Notes: a model not told the origin generated them from the sequence alone. A DNA stretch of 64,000 nt from an uncultured Scytonema sp. (GCA_937873135.1 CALMVQ010000103.1:62001-126000); one strand, 5' to 3'; numbered from the stretch's first letter, positions 35,858 to 44,935 are shown. Numbers and translations are program-made.

Positions 35858-36628
35858 ATGTCGATTATTGCTCTCAGAGCATGGTATCTTGAAAAGTATG
35901 AGCCAATGCAAGAACTGGAAAAACGTGCGCCAGATATTCGCCTTAGTAAAAAAAGCTTACTGAAATCGGCACTAAGAGCGGACTTTTTGGAAGAAAGTGA
36001 AGAGGTAAAAAATTCAACTTGGTTTAGGCACTACCTAGAAGGAGAAAATGTTGAATTTTATATTGAGGGCAGTGGTGGCTATTGCGTAGCTAACATTGAC
36101 TTAATCAGTCATGAAATTTATTTCACTAAGCTAGCATTATTAGCGCAATTAGAACCAACAATTTTTTTCTGCCATCAAACTGAGTTTATCACAGCCAGCG
36201 ATGCTTTGCGAGAGGAATTAGTTCAAAGTCTAGAAATTTTGAACTTGCGATCGCGTTTACCTTTAAAATTAATAGAATCCTACCGTCCCAAGGATGCTCC
36301 TCTGCGATTGGGAAGTTCCATAATGCGAAAAATTCGCAGGAGTTTATTATTTATCGCTGACGCCACACCGATCGCTGTTCTTGACGGGAAAGAAACTTCC
36401 CAACTTCTCCCTAGTCCTCATGTTTGTGTTGAAATTGGCTATGCCATCCAAAGCAAACGCCCCGAGCAAATTTTACTAGCGCAAATGCAGCGAAAGGATT
36501 TATCTGGGCAGTTTCCTTTTGACTTACCACCAACACAAATTATACAGTTTCATGACAGTACGGAACTCAGTAAAATATTACTCCAAGTCCTTGAAAATCA
36601 ACTAATGCGATTTAAATTATTTTTTTGA
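35858..36628 (+). CDS. Hypothetical protein with possible TIR/deoxyribosyltransferase-like C-terminus
   Basis: 256 residues. The N-terminal 150 residues are of unknown type (SGGYCVANIDLISHEIYF). The C-terminal 100 residues read RRSLLFIADATPI, then PSPHVCVEIGYAIQSKRPEQILLAQM and LPPTQIIQFHDSTELSKILLQVL. This succession (hydrophobic strand and D-x-T-P, then an xxxE-GYA helix, then a strand with D...L) matches the nucleoside deoxyribosyltransferase/TIR-like Rossmann fold, in which the Glu of (F/V)E-(L/I)GYA is catalytic. The match is by pattern only. It follows the LuxR-like gene by 120 bp. Confidence 0.6.
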   Translation: MSIIALRAWYLEKYEPMQELEKRAPDIRLSKKSLLKSALRADFLEESEEVKNSTWFRHYLEGENVEFYIEGSGGYCVANIDLISHEIYFTKLALLAQLEPTIFFCHQTEFITASDALREELVQSLEILNLRSRLPLKLIESYRPKDAPLRLGSSIMRKIRRSLLFIADATPIAVLDGKETSQLLPSPHVCVEIGYAIQSKRPEQILLAQMQRKDLSGQFPFDLPPTQIIQFHDSTELSKILLQVLENQLMRFKLFF

Positions 36629-36945
36629 AATTCTGGGATTGATTTCGGGCTATTGCTTGCTGCTCAATTCTGTGGAGAGGCAACAGCAAAAATGAATAAC
36701 CTTTTAAAAAGTATAATACAATACCCTTCAAGCCGGTTTTGTACTGATTATTGAGGAGAAGCTTTAATTGAGGTAGTGAAGAATTTAGGTGAACAATTGA
36801 TTGAAGCATTTCTTCAACAAACGAAGCATACTGCTAACAGCTTGAGGCATCACATTCAACACTCGTAGTCCCTCGTGTCAAATCACTTTATAAGTCAGTA
36901 AGGAAGAGAAAAGCTAATATAAGTAAAGATTCTAGGAGACTTTGC
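36629..36945. other. Gene-free stretch, possible transposase debris
   Basis: One frame reads EVVKNLGEQLIEAFLQQTKH near 36,770-36,830, which looks like a short transposase fragment but is too small to assign. The rest is the upstream region of the DUF3386 gene. Confidence 0.35.
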
Positions 36946-37590
36946 ATGACATTTACACAAATCTCTGCCCAAGACCTGTTTCGGGCAGCTTATGAGAACC
37001 GTTATACTTGGGACAAGAACTTTCCCGGTTACACTGCTGATATCACCTACAAACAGGATGGTCAAGTGTTTACAGGTAAAGTTCAGGTTAACTCTGAACT
37101 CAAGGCGGAAGTATTTGAAGTAGATGACGAGGAAGCGAAGCAGGTAATTAACAATCAGTTATGGGAAATAGCAGTTCACCGTATCCGTCGCAATTTTGAA
37201 GATACTCATGGTGCAAACACTTTTAAATATGGTGCTACTGATGAAACTGGTGCAGTTGAGATTTTTATAGGCGGTAAGTCTGAAGGCGATGGCTACAAAC
37301 TCCGTAATAATGAGGTGTGCCTAGTTCACCGCCATATCCACGGCGTTGTTGTCACTGTTAACACGAGCAGCAGTCACGACACAGGAGAAGGATATCTGTC
37401 CCACCGCTACGACTCAGTCTACCACGACCCAAAAACGGGTGAACAAAAGGGTGGAAGAAGTGAATTTGAAGATGAGTATGAAAAGGTTGGTGACTATTTC
37501 ATTCTCAATCGTCGGTTAATTCGTACTGAAATAGAAGGAAAACAGTCAATTCAGGAATTGATCTTCTCTAATATTCAACTGGGGGATTGA
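36946..37590 (+). CDS. DUF3386-family protein
   Basis: 214 residues, full-length for this cyanobacterial and plant family: FRAAYENRYTWDKNFPGYTADI, EEAKQVINNQLWEIAVHRIRRNFEDTHG, SSSHDTGEGYLSHRYDSVY and ELIFSNIQL. The function is not known. A good ribosome site (AGGAGA) precedes the ATG. Soluble, no signal peptide. Confidence 0.85.
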   Translation: MTFTQISAQDLFRAAYENRYTWDKNFPGYTADITYKQDGQVFTGKVQVNSELKAEVFEVDDEEAKQVINNQLWEIAVHRIRRNFEDTHGANTFKYGATDETGAVEIFIGGKSEGDGYKLRNNEVCLVHRHIHGVVVTVNTSSSHDTGEGYLSHRYDSVYHDPKTGEQKGGRSEFEDEYEKVGDYFILNRRLIRTEIEGKQSIQELIFSNIQLGD

Positions 37591-37777
37591 TAATAGAGGA
37601 ATTGGTAGTAGGTAATTGAGAAATAGATCATCATCTTTCGATTACCTATTGCCAGCCCTAACTATATAACCGCTTCTAAAAACTTATGTATATCTATAGG
37701 AATCCTATTTGATTTTTGAAAAAACGACCTACTTCCCAACAGTGACGAAATCAAAGGTAGTGTGTCGAATCAACCAT

Positions 37778-38026
37778 TCAAACATCCACTTCAAATGAGA
37801 GAAAGAAGGAATCAAGGCACAAAAACGTCGATGTCTGAATTTCCTCGTATATGTAACCCTGATAAACCAGCTTTACCGCTAGGGCTTTCCTTACCTCACG
37901 TGCATTTGGACGCAGATCTATGAATTCTTGTAGTTCTGTGATCGCATCAAAGACATCTGCCTCTTGGAGAATTGCGGTTGCCACTTTTGTCGGGACTGTT
38001 GCGGTTTCTAGATGCTGATTTATCAT
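37778..38026 (-). pseudogene. IS630-type transposase N-terminal helix-turn-helix remnant
   Basis: The part LRPNAREVRKALAVKLVYQGYIYEEIQT matches the start of the helix-turn-helix of IS630-family orfA proteins. After EEIQT the sequence departs into unrelated residues and stops at 82. No DDE domain is adjacent. Some genomes carry this frame as an orphan small protein. Confidence 0.5.
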
Positions 38027-38097
38027 TGTTCACTGGTAGACCGATATACTCCTCCGTATTCTCTCTTAATCTTTTTCAAAAATCAAATAGGAGTCCT

Positions 38098-38196
38098 ATA
38101 GTACAGAACGACGCAAATTAACCACCCATCTGAAATAGGTAAAAAGCTTACAAAGTAGGTGTTTTTTCTTTTTACATTTGCCTTGTGGTAGTAGTG
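38098..38196 (-). repeat. CTAGTAC-family small element, copy C
   Basis: Shares with copy D (39,258) the block ACCACCCATCTGAAATAG, then AAAAGCTTACAAA, a T-rich tract and CCTTGTGGTAGTAG. The outer CTAGTAC is degraded at both ends. It lies just after the Rpn-like gene. Confidence 0.65.
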
Positions 38197-38234
38197 ACAG
38201 TTATTGATTTTTTATACAATTAATTGTTTAAGGT

Positions 38235-39146
38235 CTACTGTTGATGAAATCTTCTTAATAAATCCTCACGGGATAAAATTGATATTTGTAGTAAAAAAGA
38301 ACTAAATTCTTCTGCTGATAATGCTAATAAAGGTTCAATAATTCCTTGTAGGGAGTTATCTAAGGTGCCAAACCGAACTCGAAGTAAGTTTTCAATAATC
38401 GTGCGACGTTCAGATTGTATTCCTTCCTCTCTACCAAGCTGTATAGCCTCTGCCAAACGTTGTTCATAAATCGGTGATAACTGCATAACTAAATCCCTCT
38501 CCTCGGTGTCTAAATTCTGATTTAATTCTAAAGTAGTTTTTAAGTTTGCCAATAAATCTATCGCTTTGGTACGTAAAGGATTGTTAATATCCAACGCCTG
38601 CACTTCCTCAATTGCCCGTTGCTGAACTCTTCCCTTTCCCAAAAGTCTCAACCAAAGTGTTTCTGGAGTTATCGGTAATTGGTGAATTGCTACCACTGCA
38701 CCTCGCCAAGATTTGTCAAAAAGATGAACGCCCCTTCCCCACTGCTCTTCATCTAATTTAGCTCCAAATCCTTCTAAAAATTCTTGAGACGCTGTTGGTG
38801 AGAGAATCCATAACATTGGTAAAGAATCTTCTGATAATCTTGTATTATTACGTTTTGCTTCACGTTCAAAACGGGCACAAGTGTTAAACAACTTAATCGT
38901 ACAAGTGCGAACTTCCGATATCGTTGCCGCATTACGAAATGGTTCAAAAAGTGCTGGTTTATCAGCAAATCTTCCTAGTAACCCCAAGATTTCTTTATCG
39001 ATTTGGGATTGGGTCGATGGTATAAAGTAAACATCGATTTCTCGTACTTCTCCTGCCACATCTTTACTTGTTTCTACTGAACCTATAGGTGATAATAATT
39101 CTTGGAGATACTCCTTGGCGAACTGATCGTATGGGAATCTAGTCAT
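38235..39146 (-). CDS. Rpn-family/DUF4351-like protein of unknown function
   Basis: 303 residues from ATG 39,146 (MTRFPYDQFAKEYLQELL). The N-terminal part holds GEVREIDVYFIP, as in PD-(D/E)XK recombination-promoting-nuclease relatives (Rpn/PDDEXK_2). The C-terminus carries LGREEGIQSERRTIIENLLRVRFGTLDNSLQGIIEPLLALS, the usual family tail. These mobile proteins are common in cyanobacteria and many act as DNA endonucleases. An in-frame extension to 39,227 exists but is repeat-derived. Elements of the CTAGTAC family lie on both sides. Confidence 0.75.
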   Translation of the reverse strand: MTRFPYDQFAKEYLQELLSPIGSVETSKDVAGEVREIDVYFIPSTQSQIDKEILGLLGRFADKPALFEPFRNAATISEVRTCTIKLFNTCARFEREAKRNNTRLSEDSLPMLWILSPTASQEFLEGFGAKLDEEQWGRGVHLFDKSWRGAVVAIHQLPITPETLWLRLLGKGRVQQRAIEEVQALDINNPLRTKAIDLLANLKTTLELNQNLDTEERDLVMQLSPIYEQRLAEAIQLGREEGIQSERRTIIENLLRVRFGTLDNSLQGIIEPLLALSAEEFSSFLLQISILSREDLLRRFHQQ

Positions 39147-39257
39147 TTTACTGTAAAATGCGTTACCAACAGCACCACGACTATAGCCCAATACGGTTGC
39201 TGTTAGTAGTGTTCCGTCATCCCTCAAGCCCCTTGGTTAAGCACGCACAGGTAATCT

Positions 39258-39368
39258 CTAGTACAGATCGGCGGAAATAAACCACCCATCTGAAATAGTT
39301 AAAACCCTTACAAAATAAGGTTCTTTCTTTTTACTTTTTACTTTTTACTTTTGCCTTGTTGTACTAGT
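39258..39368 (-). repeat. CTAGTAC-family small element, copy D
   Basis: Starts CTAGTAC and ends GTACTAGT, with TTTTTAC repeats in place of the GTCAAAA heptamers. Its minus strand aligns with the plus strand of 32,467-32,590: GTACTAG, heptamers, a TTTCAGATGG-like core, TTTATTTCCGC, GTACTAG. Confidence 0.7.
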
Positions 39369-39508
39369 CCACTGCCACAACCTGTAAACGAAGCCCACCA
39401 AAAGGCTACCAACTGTTTGGGTGTAGGGTATATTTTCAGTTTCTAGTTATGAAATTGTTAGACTACAGTCCACGGCTATCCGAACTTAAAGCCGAAATGC
39501 AAGGTACT

Positions 39509-40108
39509 TCACGGATTAATCGCTACAGTAGACCAAGCTTGACATTCGTACAAATATAGGCAGCGATTTTGGGGATCGCCGCGTAATTCCAGATGATCGA
39601 CTTTTACAGGGTCAAGTAACAATAGACTAAAGTTTGGTAATGGACTTGCAGGATCGGGAGGCGACGGGGAGAAACCTTCTGAATTGGCTCTGGTTTCACC
39701 AGGATGAGGCCAAGCAAATTGTAACCGGGCATTATCTGAAATGTCTTTCCAGGTGGACTGACGGGCGTTTTGGAATTCTGAGTCAGGACAATCGGCGTTG
39801 ATTGCATTCAACTTTCCCGCCAACCGAAATTGTTCACGGGTGGTAGTAAAATACCAGCAAACTTCTCCCCAAGGTAGATGCTGTATCTGCTGAAATTTAT
39901 CACTACGTGTATCGATGGTGATTTTCAGGTGGTTGGTATCACCGAGAAAACCGCGAAAGACGACAGTACGATTTGCCGGACGTCCATCAGCTTGAACAGT
40001 GGCGAGTTGAAAATAGCGGGAATCAGGTTGACTGCGGTTGTCATCAAGCGCACGGGCGAGGGGCGATCGCCAAGGCGCAACGTTAGTCCCTAACCCAGAT
40101 TCAGACAT
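39509..40108 (-). CDS. Pyridoxamine 5'-phosphate oxidase-related FMN protein
   Basis: 199 residues from MSESGLGTNVAPW. FMN-binding split-barrel of the Npun_R5749/PPOX type: RYFQLATVQADGRPANRTVVFRGF, DTRSDKFQQI, WGEVCWYFTTTREQFRLAG, and a C-terminal LLLLDPVKVDHLEL...CLYLYECQ. It probably uses FMN to oxidise a small substrate; whether it is a true PNP oxidase is uncertain. It is divergent from nrdJ (about 200 bp between the starts). Confidence 0.85.
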   Translation of the reverse strand: MSESGLGTNVAPWRSPLARALDDNRSQPDSRYFQLATVQADGRPANRTVVFRGFLGDTNHLKITIDTRSDKFQQIQHLPWGEVCWYFTTTREQFRLAGKLNAINADCPDSEFQNARQSTWKDISDNARLQFAWPHPGETRANSEGFSPSPPDPASPLPNFSLLLLDPVKVDHLELRGDPQNRCLYLYECQAWSTVAINP

Positions 40109-40314
40109 AACTGATTCAGTATATAAAACAAGACATTTGTAATTATATACTTTTCCATCAATTTGGTGGGAACGAGAATCGCCATAAAAACCCAATAGTC
40201 GCTGGTGACTCCCAAGAGCTAGCGCAAATATGACAATTTTTCAATCTTTGACCCTCACAGCTACTTGGCGTATAGTCATAATCTGTCTGTGTGCAACAAC
40301 GCTTGATGTCATTT

Positions 40315-41541
40315 ATGGTTCGAGAACTTGAACGAAAACTCCTAAAAGGTGCATTTCCAGAAACAGCCCCCGCTGCCAATCCCGTGTTTTTCAGAACATA
40401 CAGCCGTCTTACAAAGACAGATTGTCGGGAGACATGGGAGCAGGTTTGCGATCGCACTCTGTCTGGTTTGATAGACTTAGGAAAGCTACTTCCACATGAA
40501 GCTGAGATTGTAGAACGGATGCAGCGAAACTTGAAAGCGTTGCCTAGTGGTCGTTGGTTGTGGGTAGGTGGTACAGATTGGATCGCGAAACCAAAGAACT
40601 TTTCTGGGGCTTATAATTGCACCTCTACCAACCTCCAAGACTGGAGTGCATTTGGATTGATGATGGATTTGGCAATGATGGGCTGTGGTACGGGATCAGT
40701 GATAGAGCCAAAATATATCAACCAACTGCCACCAATCCGCAATCGCCTTTATGTACAAATGCAGGGTGAGATTGGCACAATTCCCAACCAAAAGCGTCTT
40801 GAGGAGACACAAGTCAATATCTTCGGGAATCGCGTGACTATTGAAGTTGGCGATAGCCGTCAAGGTTGGGTGCAATCATATCAAAGCCTGTTAGAACTCT
40901 CAACGGATGAAAGATTTTCGGGAGTTGTTCAAGTCTTTGTTGATCTCAGCAATGTACGTAAAGCGGGAGAAATTCTCAAAGGCTTTGGTGGGGTTGCTAA
41001 TCCGGTAAAATTGCCTGGACTTTACCAACGTTGTGTATCTATCCTTAATAAAGCCTTTGGACGACAATTAAATTCAGTAGAATGCTGTTTATTGATTGAT
41101 GAAGCTGCTGTGACGATTGTTGCCGGCAATATTAGAAGAAGCGCGGGGATTCGTCAATTCGACTCAGATGATGAATTAGGAGCTATTGCCAAAGATAATT
41201 TATGGCAACAAGATGCTCAAGGAAACTGGCGAATTGATCCAGAGCGTGATTCACTAAGAATGGCAAATCATAGCAGAGTATTCCACCAGAAACCAAGTTT
41301 AGAAGAATGTGTTAATGCTGTACGCAAACAATATTACAGTGGTGAAGGTGCCATTCAATGGGCTGGTGAAGCTTTAGCTAGAGCCAATTGTGACCTTTTA
41401 CACAATTATCAACTCAAAGTTGATTTTCTCAACGCCTATAATCAGGGTAAAGGTAAAGATTGGTTCACTGAACATTATCCACAAATGCCGGACAGTGAGC
41501 TAGAGCATCGTTTGGCTCGTTTTGGTTTAAACCCGTGTGGT
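40315..41541 (+). CDS. nrdJ: Class II ribonucleoside-triphosphate reductase, exon 1
   Basis: Exon 1 gives the first 409 residues (from MVRELERK; ATG 40,306 and GTG 40,291 are alternatives). It includes PETAPAANPVFFRTYSR, the substrate-site region WLWVGGTDWIAKPKNFSGAYNCTSTNL (first redox Cys), and CGTGSVIEPKYI. It ends in LARFGLNPCG, where NPC carries the Asn and the thiyl-radical Cys of the active site. The enzyme reduces ribonucleotides to deoxyribonucleotides using adenosylcobalamin. The frame runs into a group I intron after GGT at 41,541; without splicing it stops at once (AGA TAA). It is joined to 41,904-42,962 by splicing for a protein of about 761 residues, the normal size of monomeric NrdJ. 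Confidence 0.93.
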
Positions 41542-41903
41542 AGATAATTTTGCCTCACGTTAAAAACTGGAGAAATTCGGTGAACCCTGAGAAGAGATTT
41601 ACTAAAAAGCGTGAAAGGTTTCATAAAAACAACACTATTAGGAAATCTGGGAATACCGAGGTAATCAAAGGAAATAAAGCACCTTTGACACCGTACAGAC
41701 TAGAGAGTGAACCTTTTTGAACTATCAGTTGATCTGTTTAAAAAGAATACAATCTGGGTTTTACCCCCGTTACTAAAAACGGCTCCACGAGTCTCCAGCT
41801 ACTAATGATATTTTCAATTGTTAGTAGAAAATATAGTCGGATCTACGGGGAAAGAAGAACTCGTAGAACTAGAGGATAAAAAGCCTCTAGGGTAACAAAA
41901 ATG
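41542..41903 (+). ncRNA. Group I self-splicing intron in nrdJ
   Basis: 362 nt. The upstream exon ends in T and the intron ends in G, as group I introns require. An internal guide GCCTCACG (41,552-41,559) pairs with the exon end CGTGTGGT, with one mismatch and a U-G wobble at the splice site (P1). The catalytic core is visible: R element ACAGACTAGAG (41,694-41,704) and S element AAAATATAGTCGG (41,828-41,840), whose GACTA and TAGTC form P7. No open frame of any size is inside, so it carries no homing endonuclease. The ATG overlapping its last bases (41,901) is not a start codon. Confidence 0.9.
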
Positions 41904-42962
41904 GAAATCATAGGCTCTAACTTTCACTGTAATTTAGCAGAAGTCCACCTTAATCTCATCGATCCGCATAACTATAAAGAACAGGAAGAAGCGTTTACGG
42001 CTGGTGCGTTATCGGTAGCGGCACTTTTACATCACAAATTTATTGAACCCCGTTATCAGTACAGTCGGGAATTAGATCCGATTGTGGGCGTTTCCTTCAC
42101 TGGTTTATTCGATTTCTTTGTCCACGCTTTTGGGGTAGATTGGTTACAATGGTGGGCAGAAGGAAGACCTGAAACTGCCCAAGGATTGAGTTTTAAGCGT
42201 CAGGAAGAAGAATATCTGAGTTTTTGGAAAAAAGTGGTGCATCGCGTTGTCTGGGATTACTGCGATCGCCATAATCTCAAGCATCCAAATCGCTGCACCA
42301 CAGTCCAACCTAGTGGCACTAAGTCCTTATTAACTGGTGCTAGTCCTGGATGGCATCCTCCCAAAGCACAAAGGTTTATTCGTCGGATTACCTTCGGTAA
42401 AAATGACCCCGTGGCTTTAGCCTGTATTGAATACGGCTACAATGTAATTCCTTCGCAATCTGATAAAGATGAAAACGGTAATCTTTTAGATAACCCCTAT
42501 TCTGAGTTGTGTTCGGAATGGTTGATCGAAATCCCGGTAGAAGTGTCTTGGGCAAATTTACCTGGCGCGTCGGAGATTGATATTTCCAAATTTGACGCTT
42601 GCACCCAATTCGACTTTTACCACCAGGTGTTTAAACACTATGCGACTCATAACGTTTCAGCAACAATAGAAATGCGAGAAGCGGACGTCGAACCACTAGG
42701 AAAGCGCATTTATCAAACGATCAAAGATGATGAAGGATACATCTCAGCTGCACTTTTGGCAAGATTTGATGACCATCAGTCTTTCCCACGCTTGCCTTTT
42801 GAACCTGTGAGCAAGGAGAATTATGACCAACTTGTGAAAGAAGTTTTACAGCGTCGTCAGACAGATGATTTTGAGGCAGCGTTGACTTCGTATGACTCTG
42901 GGATCTTAACAGAAGCAGGTCCTTCAGGCTGTGATTCTGATAAATGCCTGTTCCCTGAATAG
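41904..42962 (+). CDS. nrdJ: Class II ribonucleoside-triphosphate reductase, exon 2
   Basis: 352 residues beginning EIIGSNFHCNLAEVHLN, which rejoins exon 1 as NPCG-EIIG; the Glu of the N-x-C-x-E active-site motif is the first codon of this exon. Further signatures are VGVSFTGLFDFF, the loop TVQPSGTKSLLTGASPGWHPP and the C-terminal GCDSDKCLFPE, with a Cys that may take part in redox recharging. The frame is complete to TAG. Taken alone from ATG 41,901 it would lack the radical Cys and could not work. Confidence 0.93.
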   Translation, partial: EIIGSNFHCNLAEVHLNLIDPHNYKEQEEAFTAGALSVAALLHHKFIEPRYQYSRELDPIVGVSFTGLFDFFVHAFGVDWLQWWAEGRPETAQGLSFKRQEEEYLSFWKKVVHRVVWDYCDRHNLKHPNRCTTVQPSGTKSLLTGASPGWHPPKAQRFIRRITFGKNDPVALACIEYGYNVIPSQSDKDENGNLLDNPYSELCSEWLIEIPVEVSWANLPGASEIDISKFDACTQFDFYHQVFKHYATHNVSATIEMREADVEPLGKRIYQTIKDDEGYISAALLARFDDHQSFPRLPFEPVSKENYDQLVKEVLQRRQTDDFEAALTSYDSGILTEAGPSGCDSDKCLFPE

Positions 42963-43181
42963 CAGTTAGCCAAAAGCTGATGGCTTATACCTACATACAA
43001 GGTAGTTCAGTACGTTACGATCTGTAAATAAACTGTAAGCATTTAGCCTGTAGTGTCCAGCTATTAATATGCATGATTTGTAAGAGATATGTTTACAATT
43101 CATGCCTTCATGGCTCATTGCTAATGGCTAAATGCTTACAATCAAGCACAACTACAAGACCGCATTTTCAGGAGATCCTTT

Positions 43182-43397
43182 ATGTTTGTTGATGAACTGA
43201 CACCAATATTTAAACAACTCACCCAGCACCCAGTCTCTTTTATGGGTGGTTTTCTCTCAGGTGTACTTCGGCTTCACCTAAATGACGATCCCGTCAAAAG
43301 CTGGCTTTCTCAGCAGCTTGGTTCATACAGCTACACTACCGCCACCACTGGCACACGTAACAGCACAAGTAGTCCGCAATCGATTGCAATTGATTGA
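43182..43397 (+). CDS. Small conserved cyanobacterial protein of unknown function
   Basis: 71 residues (MFVDELTPIFKQLTQHPVSFMGGFLSGVLRLHLNDDPVKSWLSQQ), with a Ser/Thr-rich end. It has a clear ribosome site (AGGAGATC) 8 nt before ATG. The composition and the FxGGFxSGxLRL amphipathic helix suggest a small membrane-associated protein. No function assigned. Confidence 0.65.
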   Translation: MFVDELTPIFKQLTQHPVSFMGGFLSGVLRLHLNDDPVKSWLSQQLGSYSYTTATTGTRNSTSSPQSIAID

Positions 43398-43418
43398 TTA
43401 CCACTCAGCAGTCGTACC

Positions 43419-43456
43419 GTCAGGAGTCAGGATATTAACATATTGAGACTCCTGAC
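43419..43456 (+). terminator. Hairpin after the 71-residue gene
   Basis: GTCAGGAGTC and GACTCCTGAC form a perfect 10-bp stem with an 18-nt loop 20 nt after the stop codon. No T run, so termination is possible but not certain. Confidence 0.4.
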
Positions 43457-43516
43457 TACTGAATACGGCATGTGTAGATATGGGGGCCTCGTCTTCCGGA
43501 CATCCGATTCGGAAAG

Positions 43517-43617
43517 AAGAGTGCCTCTCTGTACACATGGAAAGAGAGTTAGTTGTTAGTAGGTTTCGCAGCATCTCAACATTATTTAGGTTTTTCCCAT
43601 AGCCTACTTAGTAGGTA
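43517..43617. repeat. Dispersed repeat, copy 2 (related to 12,207-12,313)
   Basis: Shares GAAGAGTGC, ATGGAAAGAGAGTTAGTT and the CTACTTAGTAG end with the first copy. Confidence 0.6.
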
Positions 43618-44287
43618 TAATGATGTGAAAAAGGTAAATAAAGCCACCATACCCTGCACCGAAGCCCTGACGCTCGTTCGCATCATTGCGTCTAGAAAGA
43701 GTGAGAAGACAATTCCCGATCGCTGCTTTAGATCGGGTGACGCTCTAACTGGAGCGTCCGCTACTTGTCACGCTTGCTGAGAGCGGAGGTGTACGTCGTT
43801 CTAGGCAGCGTCTAGAAAGAGTGAGTAGATCGCACTCGCCGTCTCTAGCGGGCGTGAGCCCCCTGTAGCGCTGCTCACCGCTACGCGTCTACAGAATTGC
43901 TTATTGCCTGCAACTCAGGCTTTTTTCATTTCTAATAGCATGAAAATTTCTCTATGTCAATACATAAGTCCTATTAGCATAAAAGATATTATAGATAAAA
44001 TTTATAATAATTTCCAGAGTCATAAGTGATTATCATCTTAAGTGAGAATGATTTGTAATATGTAATACTTAAAAAAATGTCATAATCAGCTACTATGTTA
44101 GCGTAGGCGAAGTTACGCCCGATATTTGGTAAGTCGCAGATAGTGTGACCGAATCGGTTGCTAACCTGCGGTAAAATTTGCCATCCATGAATCAGAGAAG
44201 ACACAAGCAAGATTTGCTATATGTTGTTTTACCTGTTTTCATATTAGGCGGTACTCATCGCTTTCCGTTGCGACTAATGTGAGCCAA

Positions 44288-44572
44288 ATGACTATTTACG
44301 TTGGAAATCTCTCTTACCGTGCTACTGAAGCCGATTTAAAAGAAGTATTTTCTGAATATGGCGAGGTAAAACGAGTTGTTTTACCTACTGATCGCGAAAC
44401 TGGTCGAATGCGCGGCTTTGCTTTTGTTGAGATGAGTGAAGATTCTCAAGAAGACACAGCTATCACAGAACTTGATGGTGCTGAATGGATGGAACGTCAA
44501 CTCAGAGTTAATAAGGCTAAACCGCGAGAAGACAACCGAGAAGGTAATTGGAAGAAAAAACAATACTCTTGA
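44288..44572 (+). CDS. RNA-binding protein with one RRM domain
   Basis: 94 residues: RNP2 IYVGNLSY (3-10), RNP1 RGFAFVEM (about 42-49), then a short charged tail (NREGNWKKKQYS), the usual layout of the cyanobacterial cold-inducible Rbp family. It binds single-stranded RNA in the cytosol and helps in cold adaptation and mRNA localisation. ATG 44,288 is preferred over the GTG at 44,279. The leader directly upstream (CGGTACTCATCGCTTTCC, 44,249-44,266) resembles conserved rbp leaders, which suggests post-transcriptional control. Confidence 0.92.
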   Translation: MTIYVGNLSYRATEADLKEVFSEYGEVKRVVLPTDRETGRMRGFAFVEMSEDSQEDTAITELDGAEWMERQLRVNKAKPREDNREGNWKKKQYS

Positions 44573-44682
44573 AATCTAATAGACGACTATCTTAGCAAAA
44601 TCTTTTCTAGTTGTGCAAGGCATAAGTAGAAATTGACGATAAACAAATGAGAATCTCTCAAGCAAATGAATGAAATCTCTAT

Positions 44683-44722
44683 CGACAAGTTATCATGGTA
44701 AGTAAATAATGATAACTTGTCG
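44683..44722 (+). terminator. Strong hairpin after rbp
   Basis: CGACAAGTTATCAT and ATGATAACTTGTCG form a perfect 14-bp stem with a 12-nt loop, followed by GTTTTA. It lies about 110 nt after the rbp stop. Confidence 0.65.
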
Positions 44723-44935
44723 GTTTTACCATGTCAAGTTTAATGTCGTATTTAGTCAATAAGTGTCTTTAACAGACATGCAGAATACAGATTCTATGCC
44801 TTATGGACCCCTAAATGTAGGAACGGGGCTTGCATCCAATGGTTATTCTGACTACTAAGTTTTGGCTTGCTGAGTTATTTTTCTATCAATACACCTTCTA
44901 CAGGTTACTTTCATAGAAGTCTTTTCATAAAAAAT

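Larger units (their letters stand above)
43398..44287. other. Gene-free stretch with repeats and the rbp 5' region
   Basis: Contains a hairpin (43,419-43,456), a dispersed repeat (43,517-43,617), and a GC-rich patch with GCGTCTAGAAAGAGTGAG twice (43,688 and 43,808). From 43,960 it holds the long AT-rich upstream region of rbp. Short frames here are not genes. Confidence 0.6.

Noticed and set aside
41901-42962. nrdJ downstream part as an independent gene from ATG 41,901
   Set aside because: That ATG overlaps the last bases of the group I intron; the protein would lack the radical Cys, and splicing restores a normal NrdJ.
43553-43780. 75-residue frame before rbp
   Set aside because: Covers a dispersed repeat and GC-rich repeat DNA; no coding signature.
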